38,728 bases of DNA from Streptomyces musisoli. GTDB lineage: Bacteria; Actinomycetota; Actinomycetes; Streptomycetales; Streptomycetaceae. Shown here piece after piece: positions 8,563 to 16,597 of the stretch (the stretch's first letter is position 1; each line of letters starts with the position of its first letter). The notes beneath the pieces were generated by a model. The model did not search any database. It was not told where the DNA came from and saw nothing but the letters and a program-made list of their open reading frames with translations. The stretch spans positions 1 through 38,728 of the forward strand of contig NZ_JAERRH010000034.1 of NCBI RefSeq assembly GCF_016741855.1, read 5' to 3'. Both the position numbers and the translations under genes were made by a program.

Positions 8563-8608
8563 GCTGGGGCGAGTAGGGGTGGCCTGCCTTCCCCGCCGCG
8601 GGTGAGAC
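8563..8608 (+). promoter_or_regulatory. Putative activator site and -10 for type II thioesterase gene
   Basis: This is the weakest of four related sites. The repeat half TGGGGCGAG then TAGGGGT (8565-8580) has its GGGG blocks 10 bp apart. Exactly 22 bp separate it from TGAGAC (8603-8608), a -10-like hexamer. The thioesterase ATG is 61 bp further on. No -35 hexamer is evident; the repeat occupies that position, as expected of activator-dependent promoters. Confidence 0.5.
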
Positions 8609-8669
8609 TGCTGGGGCCCGCCCGCGCCCTGGACCGCGCAGCCACCGTCAGGAAGGGAACGCCCGCCCC

Positions 8670-9425
8670 ATGACCACGCTCGCCCAGCACGACCGTCTCT
8701 GGATCCGCCGCTACGAACCCCGTCCGGACGCGGCGGTCAGGCTGGTGTGCCTGCCGCACGCGGGCGGCTCGGCGTCCTTCTACCGCCCCGTGTCGGTGAC
8801 CATGCCGGAGTCCGTGGACGTGCTCGCCGTGCAGTACCCGGGGCGCCAGGACCGCCGCGACGAGCCGTGCGCCACGAGCATCGCCGAACTCGCCGACCAT
8901 GTCACCTCCGTACTGCTGCCGTGGACCGACCGGCCCCTGCTCCTCTTCGGCCACAGCATGGGGGCGACCCTCGGCTTCGAGGTCGCCCGCCGGCTGGAAC
9001 GCGACCACGACGTCGTCCTGCGCGCCCTGTTCGCCTCCGCCCGCCGGGCCCCCTCCTGCCCCCGCCAGGAGAACGTCCACCTGCGCGACGACGACGGACT
9101 CGTCGAGGAGATGCGGCGCCTGAGCGGCACGGACTCGGCCATCCTGGACGACGACGAACTGATCCGCATGGCGCTGCCCGCCATCCGAGCCGACTACCGT
9201 GCCGCCGAGACCTACGTCTACGAGCCCGGCCCCAACCTGACGTGCCCCGTGGTCGCTCTGGTCGGCGACGACGACCCGAAGGTCACCGTGGACGAGGCAC
9301 GCGCCTGGTCGCGCCACACGGACGCGGCGTCCGAGTGCCATGTCTTCGAGGGCGGCCACTTCTACCTGACGTCCCATCAGGGCAAGGTGCGCGAACTGCT
9401 GCTGGAGAAGGCGGTCCGGGGCTGA
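8670..9425 (+). CDS. Type II thioesterase
   Basis: A 251-residue alpha/beta hydrolase of the stand-alone PKS/NRPS editing thioesterase family (GrsT/RifR/TesA type). It hydrolyses misprimed or stalled acyl groups from carrier proteins in the cytoplasm. Visible are the N-terminal LVCLPHAGGSASFY motif (oxyanion region), nucleophile motif GHSMG (Ser96), the acidic region VGDDDPKV and the catalytic histidine in EGGHFYL near the C-terminus. Length is normal for the family. AAGGGA lies about ten bases upstream of the ATG. It has its own candidate promoter with the cluster's direct-repeat element and ends before a strong bidirectional hairpin, so it is probably monocistronic. Confidence 0.95.
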   Translation: MTTLAQHDRLWIRRYEPRPDAAVRLVCLPHAGGSASFYRPVSVTMPESVDVLAVQYPGRQDRRDEPCATSIAELADHVTSVLLPWTDRPLLLFGHSMGATLGFEVARRLERDHDVVLRALFASARRAPSCPRQENVHLRDDDGLVEEMRRLSGTDSAILDDDELIRMALPAIRADYRAAETYVYEPGPNLTCPVVALVGDDDPKVTVDEARAWSRHTDAASECHVFEGGHFYLTSHQGKVRELLLEKAVRG

Positions 9426-9491
9426 CATCGGTCCTCTTCACCGGGCCGGCAGCGGCATCGGGCTGCTGGAGACGGTGCCGCCGTGACGGCC

Positions 9492-9511
9492 GCCCGCACC
9501 GGGGTGCGGGC
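9492..9511. repeat. Small hairpin downstream of thioesterase gene
   Basis: Nine-base arms GCCCGCACC (9492-9500) and GGTGCGGGC (9503-9511) are perfectly complementary. It may contribute to termination together with the larger hairpin just after it. Confidence 0.5.
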
Positions 9512-9522
9512 ACGGCATGCGG

Positions 9523-9575
9523 ATGCGGGCGGCCGCGTCCTGTCCGCCCCGCGCACAGGACGCGGCCGCCCGCAT
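9523..9575. terminator. Bidirectional hairpin terminator between convergent units
   Basis: Perfect 21-bp inverted repeat (arms 9523-9543 and 9555-9575) with an 11-base loop. It lies between the thioesterase gene (plus) and the ferredoxin gene (minus), whose 3' ends face each other. There is no long U-tract, as is usual in Streptomyces. Position and stability support a terminator used from both sides. Confidence 0.85.
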
Positions 9576-9669
9576 TCCGTCCTCAGGATGCCACTCCCGG
9601 CATCACGGTGCCGCCTCGTTCATCGCATTGCCGTTTCCGTTCGCACGACGCGGCCTCCGTCCCCGAGGT

Positions 9670-9861
9670 TCAGCCGTGCACCCGGATGGAGCGGGCCGGG
9701 CACAGGTCGGCGGCCTGAAAGACCTCCCCGCGCAGCTCCTCGGCCGGCTCCTCCCGCAGGACGACGACGAGCCCGTCGTCGTCCTGGTCGAACACCTCGG
9801 GGCTGAGGAGCGCGCACTGGCCGGAGCCCACGCACCGGTCGCGTTCGGCGGTGACACGCAT
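9670..9861 (-). CDS. [3Fe-4S]-type ferredoxin, P450 electron donor
   Basis: A 63-residue ferredoxin. The cluster-binding pattern is CVGSGQC near the N-terminus and LCPARSI near the C-terminus, i.e. three cysteines in the C-x5-C...CP spacing of the small 3Fe-4S ferredoxins that accompany actinobacterial P450s. It is expected to pass electrons from a ferredoxin reductase to the adjacent P450s; no reductase gene is in the window. The ATG at 9861 is chosen because the ferredoxin begins MRVTAERDRC there and ACGGAG lies about eight bases upstream; the frame upstream is just open. It starts 26 bp after the P450 stop, so it is co-transcribed with the P450s. Confidence 0.93.
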   Translation of the reverse strand: MRVTAERDRCVGSGQCALLSPEVFDQDDDGLVVVLREEPAEELRGEVFQAADLCPARSIRVHG

Positions 9862-9887
9862 GAGGGGCACTCCGTTCGGGTCGGTCG

Positions 9888-11123
9888 TCACCAGGTGACG
9901 GGGAGTTCGTAGACGCCGTAGACCATGGCGTCGTCCTTGAAGCGCAGCTCCTCCGGCGCGGCCGCCAGCCGCAGGCCCGGGATGCGGCGCAGCAGCGTGC
10001 CGTAGACGGCCTCCAGCTCCGCCCGGGCGAGATTGGCGCCGATGCACTGGTGGATGCCGTAGCCGAAGGCCAGGTGGCTGCGGGCCTCCTTGCGGCGGAT
10101 GTCGAGGGTGTCCGGGTCCGGGAACACCGACTCGTCGTGGTCGGCGGCGTTGTTGAGGGCGAGGATGCCCTCGCCGGCGCGGATGGTGACGCCGCCGACC
10201 TCGATGTCCTCCACCGCCACCCGTGCCGTGCCCGAGTCGGAGATGGAGAAGACGCGGAGCAACTCCTCGACGGCGCCCGGCAGGAGCGTGGGGTCGGCCT
10301 GCAACTCGGCCATCTGCCCGGGGTGGCGCAGCAGGGCCAGCACACCGAGGGCGATCATGTTGGCCGTCGTCTCATGGCCCCCGACCAGCATCAGCCGGGC
10401 CATGGTCACCACGTCGACGTGGTCGGCGATCCGCTCGGTGCGGTTCTTCTCCAGGAACCGGCTGATGAGGTCGTCACCCGGCTCGTTCTCCTTGAGGGTG
10501 ACGAGCTTGTCGAGGTACATGTCCAGGGCCTGCACCGCGGCCCCGTACTCGGCCGGGCTCAGATCGTGGTTCATCATCGCCGCCGACCACTCCTCGAACC
10601 GGGCGTGGTCCTCGTAAGGAACGCCGAGCAGTTCGCAGATGACGAGGGACGGCACCGGCAGCGCGAGGGCGGTGACCAGGTCCACCGGGCCGCCCGCCGC
10701 CAGCATCGCGTCGACGTGCTCGTCCACGATCTGCTGGATGCGCGGGCGCATCTCCTTCACCCGCCGAGCGGTGAACTCCGGTATGAGCATGCGTCGTTGC
10801 GCCGAGTGCTCCGGCGGGTCCAGGTTGAGCATCATCAGCCGCACCTGCGCCAGCATCTCCTCGGGGATGTGGAACTGGTGCGGATAGCCCGGCAGTTTCA
10901 GGTTGGAGCTGACCCGGCTGTCGCCCAGCACCTGCCGGACGTGCTCGTGCCGGGTGACCAGCCAGGTCGGCTTGCCGTTCACCTTCAGTGCGGCGCGCGA
11001 GACGGGGTGGTCCGCGCGCATCTCGGCGTACTCGCGCGGCTCGCTGAACGGACAGGTGCGCCGCATCGGGAACTGCGGAAGCGGCGCCCCCGTCTCGGGC
11101 GCGGTGTCGGCGGACTGGGTCAT
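9888..11123 (-). CDS. Cytochrome P450 (first of two paralogues)
   Basis: A 411-residue soluble bacterial P450, probably CYP105/107-like, that would hydroxylate, epoxidise or otherwise oxidise the macrolactam. I-helix motif GGHETT is at 249-254, the ExxR motif is in EELLR (286-290), and the heme-binding loop FGYGIHQCIG has Cys360 as thiolate ligand. The N-terminus (FPMRRTCPFSEPREYAEMR) is typical of the family. ATG 11123 has GAAAGG a short distance upstream. It is closely related along its whole length to the next P450 gene; for example both contain VICELLGVPYEDH and end in ELPVTW. No promoter element of its own was found in the 95-bp gap before it, so it is probably transcribed from the upstream P450 promoter. 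Confidence 0.95.
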   Translation of the reverse strand: MTQSADTAPETGAPLPQFPMRRTCPFSEPREYAEMRADHPVSRAALKVNGKPTWLVTRHEHVRQVLGDSRVSSNLKLPGYPHQFHIPEEMLAQVRLMMLNLDPPEHSAQRRMLIPEFTARRVKEMRPRIQQIVDEHVDAMLAAGGPVDLVTALALPVPSLVICELLGVPYEDHARFEEWSAAMMNHDLSPAEYGAAVQALDMYLDKLVTLKENEPGDDLISRFLEKNRTERIADHVDVVTMARLMLVGGHETTANMIALGVLALLRHPGQMAELQADPTLLPGAVEELLRVFSISDSGTARVAVEDIEVGGVTIRAGEGILALNNAADHDESVFPDPDTLDIRRKEARSHLAFGYGIHQCIGANLARAELEAVYGTLLRRIPGLRLAAAPEELRFKDDAMVYGVYELPVTW

Positions 11124-11150
11124 GGCTGCCTTTCGAACGGTGTCGGCGGC

Positions 11151-11180
11151 ACCGATGCCGGTGACATCGGTGCCGGTGAC
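11151..11180. repeat. 15-bp tandem duplication between the P450 genes
   Basis: Two adjacent 15-bp units (11151-11165 and 11166-11180) differ at two positions, and both end in GCCGGTGAC. It lies in the untranslated gap between the two P450 genes. Function is unknown; it may be simple slippage. Confidence 0.45.
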
Positions 11181-11218
11181 GGAAGCGGGACGCGGGCGGC
11201 GCGGGAGGATGTCCGCCG

Positions 11219-12451
11219 TCACCAGGTGACGGGCAGCTCGTACAGGCCGTAGACGATCGCGTCGTCCTTGAACCGCAGCTTCTCGGCCGGGGTGGCCAGG
11301 CGCAGCGTCGGGATGCGCCGGAACAGCGTCGAGTAGACGACGTCCAGCTCCATGCGCGCCAGGTTCTGGCCGATGCACTGGTGGACTCCGTAGCCGAACG
11401 CCAGGTGGCTGCGGGCCTCGCGGCGCACGTCCAGACGGTCGGCGTCGGGGAAGACACGCTCGTCGTGGTTGGCCGCGTTGTTCAGCGGCAGGATGCCCTC
11501 GCCGGCCCGGATGGTCACCCCGCCCAGCTCGATGTCCTCCAGGGCGACCCGCGCGGTGCCCGCGTCGGAGATGGAGAAGAAGCGCAACAGCTCCTCCACC
11601 GCCTTCGGCATCAGGCCGGGCTCCTCGCCGAGGGCGGCGAGCTGGTCGGGGTGCTCCAGCAGGGCCAGCACACCCAGGGCGATCATGTTGGCCGTCGTCT
11701 CGTGCCCGGTGACCAGCATCAGCTTGGACATGCTGACGATGTCGGAGTGCTCGACCGCGGGCGTCTGCCGGTTGGACTCGATCAGCCGGCTGATCATGTC
11801 GTCGCCCGGCTCGCTCTCCTTGGCCGTGACCAGCCCGTCCACGTACCTGTCCAGCTCGTAGTGGGCGCGGCCCCGGTCCTCCTCGCTGATGTCGTGGTTC
11901 ATGATGGCCCACGCCCACTCCTCGAACCGGCCGTGGTCCTCGTACGGGACGCCGAGCAGTTCGCAGATGACGAAGGACGGCACCGGCAGCGCGAAAGCGG
12001 TGACCAGGTCGACCGGACCGTCGGCGCCCTTGGCGAGCATCTGGTCGATCTGCTGGTCCACGATCTGCTGCACCCGGCCGCGCAGCTCCCGCATCCGCCG
12101 GACGCTGAACTCCGGTGCCAGCATGCGGCGTTGCACCGTGTGGTCCGGCGGGTCCATGGACAGGAAGGTCAGCGGCACCGACTGGAGCGTCTCCTGCGGA
12201 ACCGGCACCTGAAGCGGATAGCCGGGCAGCTTCAGGTTCGCGCTCACCCGCTCGTCACCCAGCAGCTTCTTGTACAGGTCGTGCCGGGTGACCAGCCAGG
12301 CGGGCTTGCCGTCGACCTTCAGCCGCGCCCGGGAGACCGGCTCGGTCTCGCGCAGCTCGGCGTAGGCGGCCGGCGGGCTGAAGGGACAGGCCCGCCGCAT
12401 CGGAAACTCCGGCAGCGCGGCTCCGTCGGCCGGTTCGGCAGGTGCAGTCAT
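11219..12451 (-). CDS. Cytochrome P450 (second paralogue, promoter-proximal)
   Basis: A 410-residue P450. I-helix motif is TGHETT (249-254, with Thr where the first paralogue has Gly), ExxR is in EELLR (286-290), and heme loop FGYGVHQCIG has Cys359. Two consecutive ATGs (12454 and 12451) are possible. 12451 is preferred because GAGG lies five bases before it, versus two for the other. The frame extends to 12544 but that part is unlike a P450 and lies in the leader. Its whole-length similarity to the downstream P450 implies a tandem duplication with later divergence, so the two may oxidise different positions. It is the first gene of a three-gene unit with the other P450 and the ferredoxin, driven by a direct-repeat promoter at 12543-12589. 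Confidence 0.95.
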   Translation of the reverse strand: MTAPAEPADGAALPEFPMRRACPFSPPAAYAELRETEPVSRARLKVDGKPAWLVTRHDLYKKLLGDERVSANLKLPGYPLQVPVPQETLQSVPLTFLSMDPPDHTVQRRMLAPEFSVRRMRELRGRVQQIVDQQIDQMLAKGADGPVDLVTAFALPVPSFVICELLGVPYEDHGRFEEWAWAIMNHDISEEDRGRAHYELDRYVDGLVTAKESEPGDDMISRLIESNRQTPAVEHSDIVSMSKLMLVTGHETTANMIALGVLALLEHPDQLAALGEEPGLMPKAVEELLRFFSISDAGTARVALEDIELGGVTIRAGEGILPLNNAANHDERVFPDADRLDVRREARSHLAFGYGVHQCIGQNLARMELDVVYSTLFRRIPTLRLATPAEKLRFKDDAIVYGLYELPVTW

Positions 12452-12542
12452 CATGTCCTCTTCGCACGGGAGGGAACGGGACGCGTCGGCATCGGAGCGG
12501 GTCCGGGCTCGGCGCCGGTGCGGCACTGCGGCCGTCCCCCGC

Positions 12543-12589
12543 ACGCTAGGCAGCCACGACCGGAACCCCCAACCCCTAGGCGCCCCTAG
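12543..12589 (-). promoter_or_regulatory. Putative activator site and -10 for the P450-ferredoxin operon
   Basis: Read on the minus strand, CTAGGGGCGCCTAGGGGT (12589-12572) is a direct repeat with a 10-bp period. After 23 bp comes TAGCGT (12548-12543) as -10, or CTAGCG after 22 bp. The leader to the P450 start codon is then about 85 bases. It is one of four like-structured sites in the window. Confidence 0.68.
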
Positions 12590-12713
12590 GGCCTCTCGTT
12601 CGGATCAGGTCGGGGCCGGAGCGCCACCTTTCGTCGCCGGTCGCGCAGGGGAGCGGGGACGACGGCACACGCGGGGGCGCAGCGCCGGGGTGCCCCTGCC
12701 GGTCCAAACCCGC

Positions 12714-12759
12714 CTAGGGGCGGTTAGGGGTCTGGTGGCGGCGCGGGGCCGGTTAGCGT
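12714..12759 (+). promoter_or_regulatory. Putative activator site and -10 for the starter-unit operon
   Basis: CTAGGGGCGGTTAGGGGT (12714-12731) is a direct repeat with a 10-bp period. After exactly 22 bp it is followed by TAGCGT (12754-12759), the same hexamer as at the divergent P450 promoter. The repeat covers where a -35 would be. The peptidase start codon is 110 bp downstream. The divergent pair of sites occupies the 415-bp region between the two operons, which otherwise holds no gene that I can support. Confidence 0.7.
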
Positions 12760-12869
12760 CGGCTGCGGACCGCGGGTGCGGAGCGCTCTCAGCCCCGGCT
12801 CTCCGGTCCCGGCCGGCGCCCCTTCCCCCGGCCGCCGTCGCGTCCCGCAGCCGAGCAGAGGTGATCAGC

Positions 12870-13766
12870 GTGTCCCCGGAAGCCAGCGCGAAGGGCACCG
12901 TCCCCTTCGGGGAGTACCGGACCTGGTACCGGGTGACCGGTGAACTCGGCGCGGGACGCCCGGCGGTCGTCGCCGTGCACGGCGGACCCGGCAGCACCCA
13001 CGACTACCTGCTGCCGCTCGCCCGCCTGGCCGCGGACGGCTGGCCGGTCGTCCACTACGACCAGCTCGGCAACGGCGGCTCGACCCATCTGCCGGACAAG
13101 GACGCGCAGTTCTGGACCGTCGAGCTGTTCGAGGCCGAACTGGACAACCTGATCCGGCGGTTGGGCATCGCCGACGACTACGTGCTGTTCGGGCAGTCCT
13201 GGGGCGGCCCCCTGTGCGCCCGGCACGCCATGACCGGCCCGCCCGGTCTGCGCGGACTGGTCGTCGCCAACGCGCCCGCCTCCTACCCGCTCTGGCTGGC
13301 GGAGATGGCACGGCTGCGCGCCGAGCTGCCCCCGGGGGTGGAGGAGACCCTGCTGCGGCACGAGGCGGCCGGCACCTACGACAGCGAGGAGTACCTGGCC
13401 GCGATGCGGGTCTTCTACGACCGCCATGTGTGCCGCGTGACGCCCTGGCCGCGCGACTTCCTGTCCTCCTTCATGGAGATCTACAACGACCCGACCGTCT
13501 ACTACGCGATGAACGGACCCAACGAGTTCCACGTCATCGGCTCCCTGAAGGACTGGTCGATCGTCGACGAGCTGCACCGCATCCACACGCCGACCCTGCT
13601 GATCAGCGGCCGCCACGACGAGGCCACCCCGGCCGTCGTCCAGCCGTATCACGACCACATCCCCGCGGCCCGCTGGGAGATCTTCGAGGAGTCCAGCCAC
13701 CTCCCGCACCTGGAGGAACCGGAACGGTTCTTCGAGGTGCTGACCGACTTCCTCAAGAGCCTGTGA
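12870..13766 (+). CDS. vinJ-like: Proline-iminopeptidase-like amidohydrolase (VinJ-like cap removal)
   Basis: A 298-residue alpha/beta hydrolase of peptidase family S33. HGGPG (residues 37-41) forms the oxyanion region, GQSWGG carries the nucleophile Ser110, GRHDEATP has the acid, and SSHLPHLEEPERFF the histidine. In vicenistatin-type pathways the equivalent enzyme, VinJ, removes the N-terminal protecting amino acid from the finished polyketide chain so that the terminal amine can attack the thioester. The same role is inferred here from the surrounding starter genes. GTG 12870 is chosen because the unusually complete ribosome-binding sequence AGAGGTGATC (12857-12866) precedes it with good spacing; another GTG at 12861 lies inside that sequence. 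It is the first gene of the starter operon, 31 bp before the acyltransferase. Confidence 0.9.
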   Translation: MSPEASAKGTVPFGEYRTWYRVTGELGAGRPAVVAVHGGPGSTHDYLLPLARLAADGWPVVHYDQLGNGGSTHLPDKDAQFWTVELFEAELDNLIRRLGIADDYVLFGQSWGGPLCARHAMTGPPGLRGLVVANAPASYPLWLAEMARLRAELPPGVEETLLRHEAAGTYDSEEYLAAMRVFYDRHVCRVTPWPRDFLSSFMEIYNDPTVYYAMNGPNEFHVIGSLKDWSIVDELHRIHTPTLLISGRHDEATPAVVQPYHDHIPAARWEIFEESSHLPHLEEPERFFEVLTDFLKSL

Positions 13767-13797
13767 CACGCCCGCGCCAGTGAAAGGGCACCCCGCC

Positions 13798-14733
13798 ATG
13801 GCACACGACACCGCACTCGTCTTCCCCGGCATGGGACCCGTCCCATTCGCCGAGGTGGGCCGGTTCATGGTGGCCAGCCCCTACGCCCGGGACCTGGTCG
13901 CCGTCGCCGACGAGGTGCTCGGCTACTCCCTCGTGGACGCCTTCCGCACCTCACCGGGCGACTACTCGCAGGCCGCCCAGGTCGCCTTCTTCGTCAACTG
14001 CCTGGCCTGCGCCCACTGGGCCCGGGACCACCTCGGCGTGGAACCCGGCATCGTCGCAGGTCCCAGCTTCGGCGAGAAGGCGGCCATCGCCTACACCGGC
14101 GCCCTGGAACTGCCCGACGCCATCCGGCTGACCGCAGAGATCGCCCGCTGCCTCGAGGAGTACTTCGCCGAGGAGCACCGGGACATCGTCACCCTGTCCT
14201 TCGTCCGCGCCCCGCGCGACGGCCTCGACGCGATCCTCGCCGAACTGGACGAGGCGGGGGAGTGGCACGAGATCTCCTGCCACATCGACGACGGCTTCCA
14301 CATGGTCTCCCTCTCCGAGCACCGGGTCGCGTGGATGGAGCAGCGGCTGCGCGCCATCGGCAGCCTCCCGCTGTACACCATGCGGCCGCCCATGCACGCC
14401 TCGGCGTTCCGGCCCCTGCGCGACAAGGCCGCCCGCGAGGTGGTGTCCCGCTACTCCTTCGCCGACCCCGCGCTGCCCGTCGTCGCCGACCAGGACGGCA
14501 GGCTGCTGCACACCGGCGAGGAGCTGCGCACCATGCTGCTCGACGGCTTCGACCACCCGATGGACTGGCCGCGCGTCACCACGGCCCTCAAGGACGCCGG
14601 CGTCCGCCGCCTGTGCGTCGCCGGACCCGACGGCCTCTTCGGCCGGGTGCCCTGCTCCGTCCGCAACTTCGACGTCGTCGCCGCGCAGCCGCGGCTGGCG
14701 ATGACCCCCCGGCGCCGCTCGCGCGCCGCCTGA
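13798..14733 (+). CDS. vinK-like: Stand-alone acyltransferase, dipeptidyl transfer to PKS (VinK-like)
   Basis: A 311-residue acyltransferase of the FabD/AT fold with divergent motifs. VFPGMGPVPF is at the N-terminus, nucleophile motif GPSFGE (Ser90) replaces the common GHSxGE, and PPMHAS gives the histidine (His200). The Ser-His spacing and lack of the usual malonyl-recognition surroundings fit VinK, which moves a dipeptidyl group from a free ACP to the PKS loading ACP rather than using malonyl-CoA. ATG 13798 has AAGGG nine bases upstream; an in-frame GTG at 13780 would overlap that site. It lies 24 bp before the free ACP gene, its presumed donor partner. The loading ACP at the start of the PKS gene at 21150 is the presumed acceptor. 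Confidence 0.9.
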   Translation: MAHDTALVFPGMGPVPFAEVGRFMVASPYARDLVAVADEVLGYSLVDAFRTSPGDYSQAAQVAFFVNCLACAHWARDHLGVEPGIVAGPSFGEKAAIAYTGALELPDAIRLTAEIARCLEEYFAEEHRDIVTLSFVRAPRDGLDAILAELDEAGEWHEISCHIDDGFHMVSLSEHRVAWMEQRLRAIGSLPLYTMRPPMHASAFRPLRDKAAREVVSRYSFADPALPVVADQDGRLLHTGEELRTMLLDGFDHPMDWPRVTTALKDAGVRRLCVAGPDGLFGRVPCSVRNFDVVAAQPRLAMTPRRRSRAA

Positions 14734-14757
14734 CCGCCCGACTCGTTGGAGGCCCTC

Positions 14758-15009
14758 ATGTGGGACGACCGGTTCGAACAGATACTCCGCCCCTTCCTGC
14801 CCTTCCTTCCGCCGCAGGAGGAGCTGACGCCCGGGTCCGACCTGAAGGACCTCGGCCTGGACTCGCTCGGCATGGTCCAGCTCCTCGGCACGCTGGAGGA
14901 GGGCTACCAGGTCCGCTTCCGCGACAGCGCGCTCACCATGGACACCTTCCGCACCGCGGGCGTGCTGTGGGACACCGTGCGGGGCATGCTGCCGAGCACC
15001 ACGAGCTGA
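14758..15009 (+). CDS. vinL-like: Free-standing acyl carrier protein (VinL-like)
   Basis: An 83-residue carrier protein with the phosphopantetheine attachment motif LGLDSLG (Ser36). An acidic helix follows (TLEEGYQ). By analogy with VinL it carries 3-methylaspartate after adenylation, holds it during decarboxylation, receives the capping amino acid and hands the dipeptide to the stand-alone acyltransferase. ATG 14758 is preferred over an in-frame GTG-type start at 14746 because GGAGG lies five bases before it. It sits between its presumed acyltransferase and adenylation partners, 24 and 13 bp away. Confidence 0.93.
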   Translation: MWDDRFEQILRPFLPFLPPQEELTPGSDLKDLGLDSLGMVQLLGTLEEGYQVRFRDSALTMDTFRTAGVLWDTVRGMLPSTTS

Positions 15010-15022
15010 CGGGACGGCCACC

Positions 15023-16597
15023 GTGGACCCCACCCTGGACGGCACGCTGTCCGGCCGGTTCGTGCGCGGCCTGACTCTCGCCCCCAACCGGCCCGCACTG
15101 CGTGCCGACGGCGTCGACGTCACCTACCGCGAACTGCACGAACGCGCCCTGGTCCTGGCCGGTTCCCTGCTGGCCGGGCTCCCCGGCGAGCCGCCCGCCG
15201 TCGGCGTGCTGGCCGGCAAGGGACCCACGGCGTACGCGGCCCTGCTGGCCGGCCTGTACAGCGGTGTCACCGTCGTACCGCTCCAGCCGGCCTTCCCCGC
15301 CGCCCGCACCCGGCAGATGATCGAGGCCGCCGGCGTCGGCGCGCTCCTCGCCGACGACGACGCCCTGCCCGCCCTGACCGCGCTCCACGCGGACGGGGTC
15401 ACCTTGCCGACGCTGTCCGCACACGGGGGCGGGCCGATGCCGGCGCTCACCGTCGACAGGGACAGCGCCCTGAAGACGCCCATGCCCGTCCGGCCCTCCG
15501 GCATCGCCTACGTGCTGTTCACCTCCGGCTCCACCGGCCGGCCCAAGGGCGTCCCGGTCACCCACGCCAACACCGCCCACTACTTCCGACTGCTCGACCG
15601 GCGCTACGACTTCGGCCCGCACGACGTGTTCTCGCAGACCTTCGACCTGAACTTCGACTGCGCGATGTTCGACCTGTTCTGCGCCTGGGGCGCCGGCGCC
15701 GCCGTCGTACCCGTACCGGCACGGGCCTACGCACACCTCCCGGAGTTCGTGGACGAGCAGCGCATGACCGTGTGGTTCTCCACGCCCAGCGCGATCACCC
15801 TGGTGCGCCGCACCGGCGGTCTCGCGCCGGACGCGCTGCCGTCGCTGCGCTGGAGCTTCTTCGCGGGGGAGGCGCTCAGCTGCAAGGACGCCGAGGACTG
15901 GGCCACCGCCGCGCCCGGCGCGACGCTGGAGAACCTGTACGGCCCGACGGAACTGACCATCACCGTCACCGCGCACCGCTGGACGCCGGGACGGCACCTG
16001 AACGACATGGTGCCCATCGGCTCCGTCCACCCCGGCCACGAGACGCTGCTGCTGGACACCGAAGGCGCACCCACCACCGGCGACGAGGGCGAACTGTGCA
16101 TCGCTGGACCCCAGTTGACGCCGGGCTACCTCGACCCCGCCGACGACGCCGGACGGTTCCTGGAGCGCGACGGCCACCGCTTCTACCGCACCGGCGACCG
16201 CGTCCGGCGTGCTGACGGCGGCGGCTGGCTCTACCTCGGCCGCCAGGACGCGCAGGTACAGGTGCACGGCGTACGGGTGGAACTGGCGGAGGTGGACGCC
16301 GCGGCCCGCACCTGCCCGGGCGTCGAGGACGCCGTGACCGTGGCGGTACCCGTCGACGGCACCGTCGAACTGGCCGTCTTCCACACCGGGGAGCCCGTGC
16401 CGCCCGCCCGGCTCGCCCGCCATCTGCGTCAGGTGCTGCCGGCCGCCGTCGTCCCGCGCGCCTACCACCACCTCGACGCGCTCCCGCTCAACTCCAACCG
16501 CAAGACCGACCGCAGGAAGCTGGCCTCCCGGGCCACGGCCATGCGGCAGTCCGCCGGGACCGGAGACACACACGAAAGGCGGCAGGAGTCGCAGTGA
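15023..16597 (+). CDS. vinM-like: Amino-acid adenylation enzyme, capping residue (VinM-like)
   Basis: A 524-residue stand-alone adenylation (ANL superfamily) enzyme. The P-loop motif TSGSTGRPKG is at 168-177, NFDCAMFDLF has an Asp (Asp212) at the place that usually holds the substrate alpha-amino group, and NLYGPTE, YRTGDRV and a C-terminal LNSNRKTDRRKL lysine motif follow. Of the two adenylation enzymes here it looks more like ordinary amino-acid activators. In vicenistatin biosynthesis VinM adds L-alanine to the beta-amino acyl-ACP as a protecting group; the same is inferred, but the amino acid cannot be fixed from sequence alone. GTG 15023 follows a GGGACGG stretch. It overlaps the next adenylation gene by four bases (GTGA). 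Confidence 0.9.
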   Translation: MDPTLDGTLSGRFVRGLTLAPNRPALRADGVDVTYRELHERALVLAGSLLAGLPGEPPAVGVLAGKGPTAYAALLAGLYSGVTVVPLQPAFPAARTRQMIEAAGVGALLADDDALPALTALHADGVTLPTLSAHGGGPMPALTVDRDSALKTPMPVRPSGIAYVLFTSGSTGRPKGVPVTHANTAHYFRLLDRRYDFGPHDVFSQTFDLNFDCAMFDLFCAWGAGAAVVPVPARAYAHLPEFVDEQRMTVWFSTPSAITLVRRTGGLAPDALPSLRWSFFAGEALSCKDAEDWATAAPGATLENLYGPTELTITVTAHRWTPGRHLNDMVPIGSVHPGHETLLLDTEGAPTTGDEGELCIAGPQLTPGYLDPADDAGRFLERDGHRFYRTGDRVRRADGGGWLYLGRQDAQVQVHGVRVELAEVDAAARTCPGVEDAVTVAVPVDGTVELAVFHTGEPVPPARLARHLRQVLPAAVVPRAYHHLDALPLNSNRKTDRRKLASRATAMRQSAGTGDTHERRQESQ

